This document shows, one piece after another, positions 5,250 through 5,331 of a stretch of DNA of 5,331 nt. Under the pieces are notes generated by a model, which was not told the origin of the DNA, ran no database searches, and was given only the letters and a program-made list of their open reading frames with translations. Origin of the DNA: an uncultured Lachnospiraceae bacterium. Lineage in GTDB: Bacteria > Bacillota > Clostridia > Lachnospirales > Lachnospiraceae. The position numbers and the translations under genes are program-made. The stretch covers positions 1 to 5,331 of the forward strand of contig CAJLUP010000117.1 in the NCBI GenBank assembly GCA_905209865.1, in the 5' to 3' direction. Numbering within the stretch: position 1 is the first letter of the stretch; every line of letters starts with the position of its first letter.

Positions 5250-5331
5250 ATTAGAATGCTGCATTCACAAATAACAGAAAGAGTTAAATTATAATAAGTC
5301 TTTTATTGTTACAGAAGTAAAATATTTATTG

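Noticed and set aside
5283..5289. GTTAAAT as an integron attC-type core, suggested by the GNAT/reductase cargo
   Set aside because: A single seven-base match to GTTRRRY with no paired inverse core and no conserved arms; the genes also have their own ribosome binding sites and spacing unlike cassettes.
5293..5307. AATAA-GTCTT-TTATT hairpin downstream of the reductase as a terminator
   Set aside because: Five A/T pairs only, no G/C pairs and no T-run after it.

Overview
The window looks like chromosome of a low-to-mid GC Gram-positive bacterium of the Clostridia, probably Lachnospiraceae-like. This rests on strong AGGAGG-type ribosome binding sites, tight overlapping genes, moderate GC, and proteins resembling families common in gut Firmicutes. 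The assignment is inferred from recognised protein families; no search was run. All supported genes are on the + strand.

Region 1 (1-265) is the 3' half of a YbaK/EbsC-type aminoacyl-tRNA editing protein whose start lies outside the window. It is followed by a gap of about 150 bases with a weak terminator-like hairpin and a 12-bp perfect palindrome.

Region 2 (417-3862) is a complete four-gene module: an OmpR-type response regulator, a BcrA/LanF-type ABC ATPase, a six-helix ABC-2 permease, and a short sensor histidine kinase with one membrane helix. The ATPase and permease genes overlap by 8 bases, and the kinase starts one base after the permease stop, so these three are almost certainly co-transcribed and translationally coupled. 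The response regulator is separated from them by 87 bases. That gap holds T-rich direct repeats with an 11-base period just upstream of a plausible sigma-A promoter. The layout fits a self-controlled detoxification module: the kinase senses a membrane-acting agent, probably with the transporter, and the phosphorylated regulator switches on transporter and kinase. Families of this kind handle bacitracin, lantibiotics and related cationic peptides. The real substrate cannot be read from the sequence, and no peptide precursor or biosynthesis gene is in the window.

Region 3 (3863-5331) is visibly more AT-rich and looks like accessory cargo: a complete YafP-like GNAT acetyltransferase, the N-terminal remnant of a second, different GNAT, and a complete RibD/DHFR-fold reductase. 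The remnant and the reductase lie in one continuous reading frame. An internal ribosome binding site and a canonical family start at 4719 argue that the reductase is made as its own protein. This junction is the most unusual sequence-level feature in the window. No wholly new system was identified. The most informative items are the 11-base repeat site, the E-loop ATPase with an acidic permease loop, and the truncated-GNAT/reductase junction.
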